A DNA stretch of 64,000 bases from Niveispirillum sp. SYP-B3756. GTDB taxonomy: Bacteria; Pseudomonadota; Alphaproteobacteria; Azospirillales; Azospirillaceae. The notes under the pieces were generated by a model, which saw only the letters and a list, made by a program, of their open reading frames with translations, was not told the origin of the DNA and did no database searches. The DNA is taken from assembly GCF_009495745.1 (NCBI RefSeq), contig NZ_WIDQ01000001.1:496001-560000 (forward strand), given 5' to 3'. A program made the position numbers and the translations under genes. Positions 17,863-27,530 of this stretch are shown one piece after another (position 1 is the first letter of the stretch; every line of letters starts with the position of its first letter).

Positions 17863-19149
17863 ATGAGCGAGGGGCAGCCCCATGCCGGCCCTGCCGGCCG
17901 CGATCTGGCGGGGGCCATCCATGCCACAGCCGGCGAGGGGGCGCGCATCATCCTGGAAGTGCTGATGCGGTCGGGGGAAGAGGCGCGGCTGATCGGCGGC
18001 TGCGTGCGCGATGCCATTCTGGGCCTGCAGCCGGGTGATATTGACATTGCCACCCCGCTGCTGCCGGAAGAGGTGATGCGCCGCCTGAAGCAGGAAGGCA
18101 TCCGCACCATCCCCACCGGCATCGACCATGGCACCATCACCGCCGTGGTCGGCCGCGCCAGCTATGAAATCACCACCCTGCGCCGGGATGTGGAAACCGA
18201 CGGCCGCCATGCCAAGGTGATGTTCTGCCAAGACTGGCTGGAGGATGCGCAGCGGCGCGACTTCACCATCAATGCCCTGTCGCTGACGCCCGAAGGCGAG
18301 CTGTTCGACCCGTTTGGCGGGCTGGCCGACCTGCGGGCCGGGCGGGTGCGCTTCATCGGCAACGCGCGGGAGCGCATTGGTGAGGATGTGCTGCGCATCC
18401 TGCGCTTCTTCCGCTTCCATGGCCGGTTCGGCAAGGGGCCGCCAGACCGCGACAGCTTTACCGCCTGTGCCACACTGGCGCCGCTGCTGCCCGGCCTGTC
18501 GGGGGAGCGGATCGCCAAGGAGCTGCTGGCCATCCTGCGGCTGGACCGGGCGGTGGAGATCTGGCGGCTGATGCTGGAGGCGGGGGTGGTGGCGCAGACC
18601 CTGCCCACCGCCACCCGCCTGAAACGGCTGGAGGCACTGGACCGGCTGGAATGGGTGCTGGGGGAGGCCGGGGCTATGGCGCATCTGGCCGCCTTGCTGC
18701 CCCCCGGCCCCGTGGGGGCAGCCGACACGGCCGAGCGGCTGCGCCTGTCCAACAACCAGCGCAACCAGTTGCTGGCACTCTGCGCACCGACGGTGGATGT
18801 GCATCCCGATCTGACGGTGACCAGCCGGCGCCACGCCCTGCAGAAACTGGGGCCAGAGCTGTACCGCGACCTGCTGCTGCTGGCCGCTGCCGACCGGGGC
18901 ACGGCAGCGCAGGAACTGCTGGAACCGCTGGCCGAGGCGGCCACCTGGGTGATCATCCCCTTCCCGCTGAAGGGCCGCGACCTGCTGGAACAGGGCGTGC
19001 CGCCCGGCCCCGATCTGGGCATCCTTCTGGCCGGTCTGGAGGGCTGGTGGGCGGCGCGCGATTACCGGCCTGACCGGGAGGAATGCCTGGCGGAACTGGC
19101 CCGCCGCCTTAGTTTACGCAACAATGCAGAAGAAATGGGCAATGGATGA
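17863..19149 (+). CDS. cca: CCA tRNA nucleotidyltransferase / poly(A) polymerase family
   Basis: A 428-residue class II nucleotidyltransferase. The head domain shows ARLIGGCVRDAILGLQPGDIDIAT with the two catalytic Asp residues (DIDI). Next come TTLRRDVETDGRHAKV and QRRDFTINALSL (nucleotide selection), then DLRAGRVRFIGNARERIGEDVLRILRFFRF. The enzyme adds or repairs the 3' CCA of tRNA. No C-terminal HD phosphatase motif is evident, as usual in alphaproteobacteria. Seven bases separate it from the DUF2336 gene. Confidence 0.9.
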   Translation: MSEGQPHAGPAGRDLAGAIHATAGEGARIILEVLMRSGEEARLIGGCVRDAILGLQPGDIDIATPLLPEEVMRRLKQEGIRTIPTGIDHGTITAVVGRASYEITTLRRDVETDGRHAKVMFCQDWLEDAQRRDFTINALSLTPEGELFDPFGGLADLRAGRVRFIGNARERIGEDVLRILRFFRFHGRFGKGPPDRDSFTACATLAPLLPGLSGERIAKELLAILRLDRAVEIWRLMLEAGVVAQTLPTATRLKRLEALDRLEWVLGEAGAMAHLAALLPPGPVGAADTAERLRLSNNQRNQLLALCAPTVDVHPDLTVTSRRHALQKLGPELYRDLLLLAAADRGTAAQELLEPLAEAATWVIIPFPLKGRDLLEQGVPPGPDLGILLAGLEGWWAARDYRPDREECLAELARRLSLRNNAEEMGNG

Positions 19150-19314
19150 TTAAATAGGCACTAGATTTCTATAAGGAAATTTTTCTTCGCTTGTGAATTT
19201 CGCAACAACCGATTTCAATCATCGCTTCCTGATTTTCTACGCCAATGGCAATAATTAGCCGTTTCGTATACCAAGCGCGACCGTGACAGCATGGGCGGCA
19301 GACGGGGAACGATA

Positions 19315-21288
19315 ATGCGGCTGACGAATAAAATAATATTGATGGCAGTTCTGGTGGCCCTGGGAGGCCTGTTGCTGGCCAATGGGCTGGTCGGCTGGCG
19401 GGCACTGGATGCCGCGCGCGTGGATACCGAACGCCTTTATGAAGGCCAGGTAGTGCCGCAGCGGGAGCTGAAGATCATCGCCGATGCCTATGCCGTCTTT
19501 GTGGTGGATGCCTCCCACAAGGTGCGCAACGGTAATTTCACCTGGGCCGAAGGGCTGGCCAGCGTCACCCGGGCCAAGGGCGATATTGCCCGCAACTGGG
19601 AACTGTTCCGGGCGCGGCCGCACACGGATGCGGGCGAACGCGCCCTGATCGATCAGGCGGCCGCCCGGTTCCGCCCCGCCGATACCGGGGTGACGGAGCT
19701 GCTGGGCATTTTGCAGGCCAAGGATGCCGCCGCATTGGATGATTTCGTCAAGAACCGGCTGTACCAGACCATCGACCCCGTCTCTGAAAGCATCACCCAC
19801 CTGATCGATCTGGGGGTGGAAAACGCGGGCAAGCTTTATGCGCAGACGGAAAAATCGGCGGATAATGCCACCCTGATCGCCAAGCTGCTGATCGCACTGG
19901 GGATTGCCGGCATTGCCGCCGGCCTGTGGGCGGTGCTGAACCGCGTCGTCCGGCCGCTGGAGGCACTGACCGGCACGCTGGCCCTGCTGGCACGGGAAGA
20001 TTACCGGGTGGCCGTGCCCGGCCTGGGCAAGCAGGATGAGATCGGCGACATGGCCCGCGCCATTGAGGTGCTGAAGGCCCATGGTGCCGAAGCCCAGCGC
20101 CTGCGCGCCGATCAGGAACGCCAGCGGGAAGAGGCGGAACGGCTGAAGCGCCAAGCCTTGGAATCCATGGCCCAGAAGGTGGAAAGCGAAACCCGCACCG
20201 CCGTGGACCAGGTGGCCGCCCGCGCCGGCGAGATGGATGTTCATGCCGACGCCATGGCCGTTTCCGCCGAGCGGGTGGCCAAGAACAGCCATAATGTAGC
20301 CGCCGCCGCCCAGCAGGCCCTGCACAATGCCGAAACCGTGGCATCCGCCGCCGAAGAACTGTCCGCCAGCATCCGGGAGATCAGCGGACAGGTGGCCCAT
20401 GCCAGTGCGGTCAGCCGCAATGCCGTGACCAAGGGCCAGGAAACGCAGCAGACCATCCTGTCCCTGTCCGATGCGGTGGCCCGCATCGGCGACGTGGCTC
20501 AGCTGATCAGCGATATTGCCAGCCAGACCAACCTGCTGGCGCTGAACGCCACCATTGAGGCGGCACGCGCCGGGGAGGCCGGCAAAGGCTTTGCCGTGGT
20601 GGCATCGGAGGTGAAGAATCTGGCCACCCAGACCAGCCGGTCGACGGAGGAGATCACCCGCCAGATCACCGAGATCAATGGCGTCACCAGCCAGGCCGTG
20701 GCCGCCGTGCGGGAGATCGGCCGCACGATTCAGGAGATGGACCATATTTCCGGCACCATCGCCGCCGCCATTGAGGAACAGGGGGCAGCCACCCAGGAAA
20801 TCAGCCGCAATGTGCTGCAGGCGGCCGACGCCGCCCGCGAAGTTTCCAGCCGCATCACCGAAGTATCGGCCGAGGCCGGCAGCACCGGCGACCGCGCTGG
20901 AACGGTGCGCGGCACGGTGACGGAGGTGACGCAGAGCGTGACGGACCTGCGCACCACCCTGGTCCGCGTCGTCCGCACCTCCATGGCGGAGGTGGATCGC
21001 CGCATTGCCGAACGGGTGGCGGTGGATATGCCGGCCCAGCTGGAAATGGGTGGGCGCCGGCTGGACAGCCGCCTGCGCAACCTGTCCAGCGGTGGCGCGC
21101 TGATCGCCCCGGCGGAGGGCGTGCCGCAGGGCGCCCAGGGCCGCCTGCATCTGCAGGATCTGGGGGCCATCAGCTTCAGCGTGCTGGATATTTCCGCAGA
21201 CGGTATCCATCTGCTGTTTAGCGATGAAGCGGCGGCCCGTACCACACTGGCCCCCTGGCTGGCCCGCCAGGTACCCACCGCTGCCTGA
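19315..21288 (+). CDS. Methyl-accepting chemotaxis protein fused to a C-terminal PilZ domain
   Basis: A 657-residue chemoreceptor. Membrane segments lie at about 6-28 and 182-205 and bracket a small helical periplasmic sensor (about 150 residues). HAMP follows (about 208-262), then a long methyl-accepting helical domain with the conserved hairpin tip [20 protein letters not shown] (about 415-434). The last 100 residues form a PilZ domain: [19 protein letters not shown] (the RxxxR part) and [12 protein letters not shown] (D/NxSxxG type). PilZ binds c-di-GMP in other proteins, so taxis output could be tuned by it. An in-frame ATG 24 bases upstream is possible, but GGGGAACG precedes the chosen start. 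Confidence 0.9.
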   Translation: MRLTNKIILMAVLVALGGLLLANGLVGWRALDAARVDTERLYEGQVVPQRELKIIADAYAVFVVDASHKVRNGNFTWAEGLASVTRAKGDIARNWELFRARPHTDAGERALIDQAAARFRPADTGVTELLGILQAKDAAALDDFVKNRLYQTIDPVSESITHLIDLGVENAGKLYAQTEKSADNATLIAKLLIALGIAGIAAGLWAVLNRVVRPLEALTGTLALLAREDYRVAVPGLGKQDEIGDMARAIEVLKAHGAEAQRLRADQERQREEAERLKRQALESMAQKVESETRTAVDQVAARAGEMDVHADAMAVSAERVAKNSHNVAAAAQQALHNAETVASAAEELSASIREISGQVAHASAVSRNAVTKGQETQQTILSLSDAVARIGDVAQLISDIASQTNLLALNATIEAARAGEAGKGFAVVASEVKNLATQTSRSTEEITRQITEINGVTSQAVAAVREIGRTIQEMDHISGTIAAAIEEQGAATQEISRNVLQAADAAREVSSRITEVSAEAGSTGDRAGTVRGTVTEVTQSVTDLRTTLVRVVRTSMAEVDRRIAERVAVDMPAQLEMGGRRLDSRLRNLSSGGALIAPAEGVPQGAQGRLHLQDLGAISFSVLDISADGIHLLFSDEAAARTTLAPWLARQVPTAA

Positions 21289-21301
21289 GGGAGGAAGGTC
21301 C

Positions 21302-21847
21302 ATGGATGTGATCGGACAAGTGCTGGATTTCTGGTTCCGCCAGGCCGGACCGTCGAAATGGTTCGGTGGCGGGCCTGATTTCGACCAGGAAGTGGCGGAA
21401 CGGCTGGGCCCCCTGCATGAACAGGCCGTGGCCGGGGAACTGGCGGATTGGGCAGCCACGGCGGAAGGCGGGCTGGCGCTCTGCATCCTGCTGGATCAGG
21501 TACCGCGTAATATCTTTCGCGGCACCCCACGCGCCTTTGCCAGCGATGCGCAGGCCCTGGCCATTGCCCGCGATCTGGTCGCGCGCGGGTTGGATATGGA
21601 ATTGCCCGATGATGACCGCGCCTTCCTCTACCTGCCTTTCGAACATTCAGAGACGATGGAGGATCAGCGCCAGTCCGTGCGCCTGTTCGCCAGCCGCACC
21701 CTGAGCCCGACCTACCTGGAATATGCCTGCAAACATCTGGTGGTGATCGCTGAATTCGGCCGATTCCCCCACCGCAACGCCATTCTGGGCCGGACCAGCA
21801 CGCCCGCGGAGCTGGACTATCTGGCCCGGCCCGGGGCGGGGTTTTAA
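21302..21847 (+). CDS. DUF924 family protein
   Basis: A 181-residue helical protein with the DUF924 signature: VLDFWFRQAGPSKWFGGGPDFD at the start, ALCILLDQVPRNIFRGTPRAFASD in the middle and YLPFEHSE with FGRFPHRNAILGR near the end. The fold is tetratricopeptide-like and the function is unknown. A strong GGAGG ribosome site lies 6 bases before the ATG. It is 13 bases after the chemoreceptor gene and presumably shares its transcript. Confidence 0.85.
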   Translation: MDVIGQVLDFWFRQAGPSKWFGGGPDFDQEVAERLGPLHEQAVAGELADWAATAEGGLALCILLDQVPRNIFRGTPRAFASDAQALAIARDLVARGLDMELPDDDRAFLYLPFEHSETMEDQRQSVRLFASRTLSPTYLEYACKHLVVIAEFGRFPHRNAILGRTSTPAELDYLARPGAGF

Positions 21848-22040
21848 GGGATAGCAGACCGAAGCATCCGGCGCCATGGGCGGTCAGTGGAAGCTGATCG
21901 GGCGCTTCTTCGGGAATAACGGCAGGCGGAATAGATGGGCCAGACCCGCCCTGTGGCCAAGCTGCCACCTGTACGTCGTCGTCCCGCTGCGCTAAGTCAT
22001 CCTTTCATAGACCCCCCGCCCTTGCCAGGGAGCCAGCCCC

Positions 22041-22790
22041 ATGAACGCCGCCACCGCCCGCACCACCATCGATCAGGCGGAGATCGAGCGGTTCAGCCGT
22101 ATCGCCGCCGAATGGTGGGATCCGGCCGGCAAGTTCAAGCCGCTGCATAAGTTCAATCCCGTCCGGCTGACCTATATCCGCGATGCCATCTGTGCCGCCT
22201 ATGGCCGCGACCCCAAGGCGCCCCGTCCGCTGGAAGGCATTCGCATCATTGATGTCGGCTGCGGTGGCGGCCTGCTGTCCGAGCCGCTGGCGCGGCTGGG
22301 TGCCAGCGTCACCGGGGTGGATGCGGCGGAAAAAAATGTGAAGACGGCCGCTGCCCACGCCGCCGAAACCGGCGTCAGCGTCGATTACCGTGCCACCACG
22401 GCGGAGTCCCTGGTGGCTGCCGGGGAGCAGTTCGACGTGGTGTTGGCCATGGAAATTGTGGAGCATGTGGCCGATGTCGACCTGTTCCTGGATGCCGTGG
22501 GCAAGCTGGCCCGGCCGGGCGGGCTGGTCTTCATGGCCACGCTTAACCGCACGGCCAAGGGCTGGCTGCTGGGCGTGGTCGCGGCGGAATATCTGCTGGG
22601 CTGGCTGCCGCGTGGTACGCATGACTGGAAGAAGTTCCTGCGCCCGTCGGAACTGGTCGGTGGTTTGCGCCGCGCCGGCGTGGCCGTGCGCGATATCAGC
22701 GGTGTCGCCTATAACCCGATCAGCGACAAATTCAGCCTTTCGCCCACGAATCTGGAGGTGAACTACCTGCTCTGGGGCGTACGGGAATAA
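22041..22790 (+). CDS. ubiG: Ubiquinone biosynthesis O-methyltransferase UbiG
   Basis: A 249-residue class I SAM methyltransferase. The N-terminal FSRIAAEWWDPAGKFKPLHK and NPVRLTYI are diagnostic for UbiG. Motif I is IIDVGCGGGLLSEPLARLGA (about 70-89), and VVLAMEIVEHVADVDLF follows. GVAYNPISDKFSLSPTNLEVNY near the C terminus is another family signature. It carries out both O-methylation steps in ubiquinone synthesis at the inner membrane. The ribosome site is weak (GGGAG about 10 bases upstream). Confidence 0.94.
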   Translation: MNAATARTTIDQAEIERFSRIAAEWWDPAGKFKPLHKFNPVRLTYIRDAICAAYGRDPKAPRPLEGIRIIDVGCGGGLLSEPLARLGASVTGVDAAEKNVKTAAAHAAETGVSVDYRATTAESLVAAGEQFDVVLAMEIVEHVADVDLFLDAVGKLARPGGLVFMATLNRTAKGWLLGVVAAEYLLGWLPRGTHDWKKFLRPSELVGGLRRAGVAVRDISGVAYNPISDKFSLSPTNLEVNYLLWGVRE

Positions 22791-22848
22791 TGACCGGTTC
22801 CCGGTATGATATTACATTTCCAACCCCCGTCACGGAAGGTCGGCACCC

Positions 22849-24294
22849 ATGTCTGAAAAGAAGGCGATGCTGGGCCACAAGGTCCGCCGTCTGCGCCGCG
22901 ACCTGAAGATGACCCAGGCGCAGATGGCGGAGGAGATCGGCGTCTCCCCCAGCTATCTGAACCTGATCGAGGCAAACCAGCGACCGCTGACGGTGGCGCT
23001 GCTGCTGAAAATCGCCTCTGTCTATGGCATCGACATGGCCAGCTTCGCGGAGGATGACGAGACGCGGCTGGTCGCCTCCTTACGCGAAGTCTTCGCCGAT
23101 CCCCTGTTCGAAGCTGGCGACATCAAGACCCAGGATATGAAGGAATTTGCCGCCGTCGCCCCCACGCTGGGCCATGCGGTGGTGGCGCTCTACCGTGCCT
23201 ATCGGGAAGCGCGGGAAGATCTGGGCGGGCTGGCGGAAAAGGTGGCCGACCGCGACAAGTTACAGGTGATCGGTGCCCAGGCCTTCCCGCAGGAGGAAGT
23301 GTCGGAATTTTTCCAGGCCGAACAGAACCATTTCCCTGAGCTGGAGGAAGCGGCAGAGGAAATGTGGATCAGCGCTGACCTGGACAGCGGCAATCTTCAG
23401 GGCAGTCTCGCTGCATATCTGGAAAAGCGCCATGGTGTGCGCGTACGGATGATGCCGCAGCCGGTGATGGGCGGGGCGATCTGCCGCTATGACCGGCATT
23501 CCAGGCGGGTGCTGATTTCCGAAATGCTGGACCCGGCGGGGCGTGTCTTCCATCTGGCGGCACAGACAGCCCTGCTGGGCCAGGGGGCGGCACTGGAAGC
23601 CGCCATCGGACGCGGTAATTTCGGGCACGAGGAATCGCGCCGACTGGCCCGCGTCAGTTTGGCCAATTATTTCGCGTCCGCAATGATGATGCCCTATGGC
23701 CGGTTCCTGACGGCAGCGCGGGAAGTTCATTATGATATCGAAATTCTTCAGCGACGCTTCGTAGCCTCCTATGAACAGGTGTGCCAGCGGCTGACCTCCC
23801 TACAAAGGCCTGGGGCGAAAGGGGTGCCTTTCTTCTTCGCCCGCACCGATCAGGCGGGCAATATGTCCAAACGGTTCAGCGCGGCACCCGGCTTCCATTT
23901 CGCCCGCTTCGGCGGTGCCTGCCCGCGCTGGAACATCCATGATGCTTTCCGCCAGCCGGGGCAAATCCAAACCCAGATTGCCCGGATGCCCGATGGCAGC
24001 GCCTATCTTTCCGTCGTCCGCAGCGTGTCGAAACCCGGTGGCGGCTGGAAACAACCGGCACGCCATTTTGCCATCGCCATTGGCTGCGACATCGCCCACG
24101 CTGGTCAGCTTGTCTATGCCGATGGACTGGACCTGTCCAACCTGGACGCGGCCACCCCGGTGGGGGTGAATTGCCGCGTCTGTCCCCGCCTGGACTGCAC
24201 CCAACGTGCCTTCGCCCCCCTGTCCCACCGGCTGGCGGTGGACGAACATATCCGGGGCGTTTCCAGCTATGTCAGTGTCGGCGCGGGGGTTTAA
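22849..24294 (+). CDS. ScfR/MccR-type short-chain fatty acyl-CoA regulator (XRE family)
   Basis: A 481-residue regulator. An N-terminal XRE helix-turn-helix (about 8-62: KMTQAQMAEEIGVSPSYLNLIE) is followed by an IrrE/ImmA-like domain. The expected metalloprotease HExxH reads VFHLAAQTALLG here, so peptidase activity is unlikely. The C-terminal region (about 340-481) is the former DUF2083 domain with CRVCPRLDCTQRA, a likely metal-binding cysteine motif. Relatives (RamB, MccR, ScfR) control glyoxylate, methylcitrate or ethylmalonyl-CoA pathway genes in response to acyl-CoAs. No target operon adjoins it here. Confidence 0.85.
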   Translation: MSEKKAMLGHKVRRLRRDLKMTQAQMAEEIGVSPSYLNLIEANQRPLTVALLLKIASVYGIDMASFAEDDETRLVASLREVFADPLFEAGDIKTQDMKEFAAVAPTLGHAVVALYRAYREAREDLGGLAEKVADRDKLQVIGAQAFPQEEVSEFFQAEQNHFPELEEAAEEMWISADLDSGNLQGSLAAYLEKRHGVRVRMMPQPVMGGAICRYDRHSRRVLISEMLDPAGRVFHLAAQTALLGQGAALEAAIGRGNFGHEESRRLARVSLANYFASAMMMPYGRFLTAAREVHYDIEILQRRFVASYEQVCQRLTSLQRPGAKGVPFFFARTDQAGNMSKRFSAAPGFHFARFGGACPRWNIHDAFRQPGQIQTQIARMPDGSAYLSVVRSVSKPGGGWKQPARHFAIAIGCDIAHAGQLVYADGLDLSNLDAATPVGVNCRVCPRLDCTQRAFAPLSHRLAVDEHIRGVSSYVSVGAGV

Positions 24295-24432
24295 GCCCTT
24301 GTGCCGAGGCCGCCGGAGTCCCGGTGGCGTTTCCATGGCGGAATGCATCCAGATACACCGATATATTTTAATTTACGCCTCATGGTTGTAATGCTATTTT
24401 GCTGCATCGCGGGAAGATAGCGGAGCTTCACA

Positions 24433-24825
24433 ATGCTGCCCAATCTGTTTACCACCGATCCGACCCAGGCGCTGATGACCACCATCACGCGGGAATTCGA
24501 CCAGATCCTGGAAAATGGCGTGCTGGGCACGCCGGTGGTGGTGGGCAATGTCACCATCGTGCCCGTGATGATCACCAGCTTCGGTATCGGGGCCGGCGGC
24601 GGTTCGCTGATGGGGGAACCGGTGGGCGGCGGCGGTGGCGGCGGGGTGGTCCCCTGCGCCATGATCATCGTCGGGCCAGACGGGGTACAGGTGCATGAAA
24701 TGTCGCATCAGACCACCGTGCCTGCATCGGAAAGCATTGGCCGGCTGGCGCATAATCTTGCCCTGCGTGGCCAGGGTGGCCGCACCGCCATGATGCAGGA
24801 TGGCAGCGGGGCGGCGGTGGCGTGA
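24433..24825 (+). CDS. GerW/YtfJ-like sporulation-family protein
   Basis: A 130-residue glycine-rich protein. The core GTPVVVGNVTIVPVMITSFG (about 33-52) followed by GIGAGGG, then a GGGGGGGVVP stretch and AMIIVGPDGVQV, matches the pattern of PF09579 (spore GerW/YtfJ family: a Gly-rich loop after a V/I-rich strand). There is no signal peptide. Endosporulation is not known in this lineage, so a vegetative role in the same fold is likely. I assign the family from its sequence pattern only. A GGAGCTTCACA ribosome site precedes the ATG, and the gene lies between the ScfR-like regulator and pheT without clear operon partners. Confidence 0.65.
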   Translation: MLPNLFTTDPTQALMTTITREFDQILENGVLGTPVVVGNVTIVPVMITSFGIGAGGGSLMGEPVGGGGGGGVVPCAMIIVGPDGVQVHEMSHQTTVPASESIGRLAHNLALRGQGGRTAMMQDGSGAAVA

Positions 24826-24969
24826 CCCCACCCGCCGCCCAGGGCTGGGCAGGGCTGCACCGGCGGTTGCCGGGTGGATCGTTGATCTGGACCGGGCTTT
24901 GCGGATATTGATGGGGCCACGCGATTTCCCGCCCGGTCATCGGGCGCCAGACAATAACGGTCCCCTCCC

Positions 24970-27360
24970 ATGAAGTTCACCCTCTCCTGGCTGAAGACGC
25001 ATCTGGATACCGACGCCACGCTGGACCAGATCACGGAAAAGCTGACTGCCCTTGGCCTGGAAGTGGAAGGGGTGGAGGATCGGGGGGCCGCCCTGGCCGG
25101 CTTCCGCATCGCCCATGTCGTCTCTGCCGAAAAGCACCCGAACGCTGACAAGCTGCGCCTGTGCATGGTGGATACCGGGGCCGGTGAGCCGGTGCAGGTG
25201 GTCTGCGGCGCGCCCAATGCGCGCGAAGGCATCAAGGTGGTGTTCGCCGCCCCCGGCACGGTGATCCCGGTTTCCGGCGATACGCTGAAGGTGGGGGCCA
25301 TCCGTGGCGTGGAAAGCCGCGGCATGATGTGTTCGGAACGCGAATTGCTGCTGTCCGAGGAACATAACGGCATTATCGAACTGCCGGCGGATGCGCCGGT
25401 GGGGGCCGCCTTTGCCGATTGGCGCGGCCTGGGCGACCCGGTGATCGAAATCGCCCTGACGCCCGACCGGGTGGATTGCGCCGGCGTGCGCGGCATTGCC
25501 CGCGATCTGGCCGCCTCCGGCCTGGGCACGTTGAAGCCGCTGCCGGCCCCCGCCGTCACCCCCGGTTTCGACAGCCCGCTGGCGGTTGATCTGGCCCATC
25601 CCGGCTGCCCGCAGATCGGTTTCCGGGTGATCCGGGGTGTCAAGAACGGCCCCAGCCCGAAATGGTTGGCGGACAAGCTGCTGGCTGTCGGCCTGCGCCC
25701 GATCAGCGCCCTGGTGGATATCACCAATTTCTTCAGCCTGGACCAGTGCCGCCCGCTACATGTGTTCGATGCCGCCAAGCTGCAGGGTGCCATCGCCCTG
25801 CGCCCCACGGTGGCCGGCGACACGCTGCTGGCCCTGAACGGCAAGGAATACACCACCCCCGCCGGCCTGATCGGCATCTATGATGATGCCGGGCTGATCA
25901 GTCTGGCCGGCGTGATGGGCGGGGAAAAGACCGGCGTGACCGCCGATACGGTGGATGTGGTGCTGGAAGTCGCCACGTTCGAACCGGTGCGCATTGCTGA
26001 AGCCGGTCGCGCCCTGCAGATCGACAGCGATGCCCGTTACCGCTTTGAACGCGGCGTGGATCCGGCCAACCTGTCCGACAGCGTGGAACGCGCCACCGCC
26101 CTGATCCTGGAACTGTGCGGCGGCACCGCCGGTGCCGTCACAATGGCGGGTGCCGAACCGGCCTGGCAGCGCAGCATCGACCTGCGCCCGGCCCGCGTCG
26201 CCGCGCTCGGCGGGGTGGATGTGGCCCAGGCCGAACAAAGCCGTATCCTGGAAACGCTGGGTTTCGGCGTGACCGCGGTGGAGGGCGTCCTGCGCTGCAC
26301 CGTGCCGTCCTGGCGGCGCGATGTGGAGGGTGAGGCCGATCTGGTAGAAGAGGTGCTGCGCGTCCATGGCTTTGACCGCATCCCCGCTACCCCCCTGCCG
26401 CGCGATGCCTCCACGCCGAAGCCGGCCTTGACCGCCAGCCAGCGCCGCACCTTTGCCGCCCGCCGCGCCGCCGCCGGTCGCGGGCTGCTGGAATCGGTGA
26501 CCTGGTCTTTCGTGGAGCCCAAGGTCGCCGCCCTGTTCGATGGCGACAAGGATGAACTGCGGCTGCTGAACCCGATCAGCGCCGATCTGGCGGTGATGCG
26601 CCCCAGCATCCTGGCCACCCTGGTGCCCGCCATCGGCCGCAACGCCGCGCGCGGCTATGCCGATGTGTCGTTGTTTGAGGTTGGGCCCGCCTTCCGCGAT
26701 GGCAGTGAGAAGGGCCAGGATCTGGTGGTGGCCGGCGTGCACGCCGGGACGGCCGTGCCGCGCAACTGGGCCAAGGGCGAACGCGCCGTCGATGCCTTTG
26801 ACGCCAAGGCCGACGCGCTGGCCATTCTGGAAGCCGCCGGCGCCCCGGTCGGCAACCTGCAGGTCACCCGCGATGCGCCAAGCTGGTACCATCCGGGCCG
26901 GTCGGGTGTGCTGCGCCTGGGCCCCAGCGTGCTGGGCCGCTTTGGCGAACTGCACCCGGCTTTGCTGGAGGCGCTGGATGTAGAAGGCCCTGTGGTGGCG
27001 TTCGAACTGTTCCTGGATGCCGTGCCGGCGCCGAAGAAGAAGGTGGGCACCGCCAAGCCGAAGCTGGAACTGTCCGCCTTCCAGCCCGTCTCCCGCGATT
27101 TCGCCTTCCTGGCCCCGGTGGCCCTGGAAGCGGACAAGCTGGTGAGGGCTGCCAAGGGGGCCGACAAGGCGCTGATCAGCGATGTCAGCGTATTCGACAT
27201 CTATGAAGGCAAGGGTGTGGAGCCGGGCTTCAAATCCGTGGCGCTCACCGTGACCCTGCAGCCGGTGGAAAAAACCCTGACGGATGCGGAGATTGAAGCC
27301 GTGGCCGCCAAGGTGGTGGCCGCCGTGGCCAAGGGCACCGGGGCCGGCCTGCGCGGCTGA
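24970..27360 (+). CDS. pheT: Phenylalanyl-tRNA synthetase beta subunit
   Basis: A 796-residue PheT with its normal domain order: MKFTLSWLKTHLDTDATL start, a tRNA-binding EMAP domain (about 40-150), B3/B4 with RGVESRGMMCSERELLLSEE, B5 with FERGVDPANL and SWRRDVEGEADLVEEVLRVHGFDRIP, a core catalytic-like domain and the ferredoxin-fold anticodon-binding domain (FQPVSRDFAFL to the end). It pairs with PheS to charge tRNA-Phe. pheS is not upstream, where an unrelated GerW-like gene lies; alphaproteobacteria usually keep pheS-pheT together, so the alpha subunit must be elsewhere. Confidence 0.95.
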   Translation: MKFTLSWLKTHLDTDATLDQITEKLTALGLEVEGVEDRGAALAGFRIAHVVSAEKHPNADKLRLCMVDTGAGEPVQVVCGAPNAREGIKVVFAAPGTVIPVSGDTLKVGAIRGVESRGMMCSERELLLSEEHNGIIELPADAPVGAAFADWRGLGDPVIEIALTPDRVDCAGVRGIARDLAASGLGTLKPLPAPAVTPGFDSPLAVDLAHPGCPQIGFRVIRGVKNGPSPKWLADKLLAVGLRPISALVDITNFFSLDQCRPLHVFDAAKLQGAIALRPTVAGDTLLALNGKEYTTPAGLIGIYDDAGLISLAGVMGGEKTGVTADTVDVVLEVATFEPVRIAEAGRALQIDSDARYRFERGVDPANLSDSVERATALILELCGGTAGAVTMAGAEPAWQRSIDLRPARVAALGGVDVAQAEQSRILETLGFGVTAVEGVLRCTVPSWRRDVEGEADLVEEVLRVHGFDRIPATPLPRDASTPKPALTASQRRTFAARRAAAGRGLLESVTWSFVEPKVAALFDGDKDELRLLNPISADLAVMRPSILATLVPAIGRNAARGYADVSLFEVGPAFRDGSEKGQDLVVAGVHAGTAVPRNWAKGERAVDAFDAKADALAILEAAGAPVGNLQVTRDAPSWYHPGRSGVLRLGPSVLGRFGELHPALLEALDVEGPVVAFELFLDAVPAPKKKVGTAKPKLELSAFQPVSRDFAFLAPVALEADKLVRAAKGADKALISDVSVFDIYEGKGVEPGFKSVALTVTLQPVEKTLTDAEIEAVAAKVVAAVAKGTGAGLRG

Positions 27361-27383
27361 GCCTCTTTTCCGCCCCCGTCCAT

Positions 27384-27420
27384 AAAGGATACCCCGGTAC
27401 TGGCCGGGGTATCCTTTCTT
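27384..27420 (+). terminator. Terminator after pheT
   Basis: A 14-bp perfect stem AAAGGATACCCCGG (27384-27397) pairs with 27404-27417 around a six-base loop and is followed by CTTG. It is 23 bases after the pheT stop. Confidence 0.75.
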
Positions 27421-27467
27421 GTGCCCAGCCAAGGCGGCGGATACCGCCACCCGGCACTTAAGGAAAC
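27421..27467 (-). repeat. Hairpin-associated repeat, copy B
   Basis: Read on the minus strand it starts GTTTCCTTAAGTGCCGGGTG, continues as GGCGGTA/TCCGCCGCC and ends CTTGGCTGGGCAC, closely matching copy A at 10914-10960. It sits between two terminator hairpins (27384-27420 and 27470-27506). Confidence 0.7.
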
Positions 27468-27469
27468 AC

Positions 27470-27506
27470 CCAATCCCCTTGATCGGCAACAATCAAAGGG
27501 GATTGG
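27470..27506 (-). terminator. Terminator of the psp operon
   Basis: A stem CCAATCCCCTTGAT (27470-27483) pairs with ATCAAAGGGGATTGG (27492-27506) with one bulge. It lies 24 bases beyond the last psp gene on the minus strand and abuts repeat copy B. Confidence 0.65.
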
Positions 27507-27530
27507 TATATATTTGATTTTACTTGTTTT

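Noticed and set aside
25756-27492. Minus-strand frame of 578 codons opposite pheT
   Set aside because: Same shadow effect; it runs through the pheT terminator and has no recognisable protein features.
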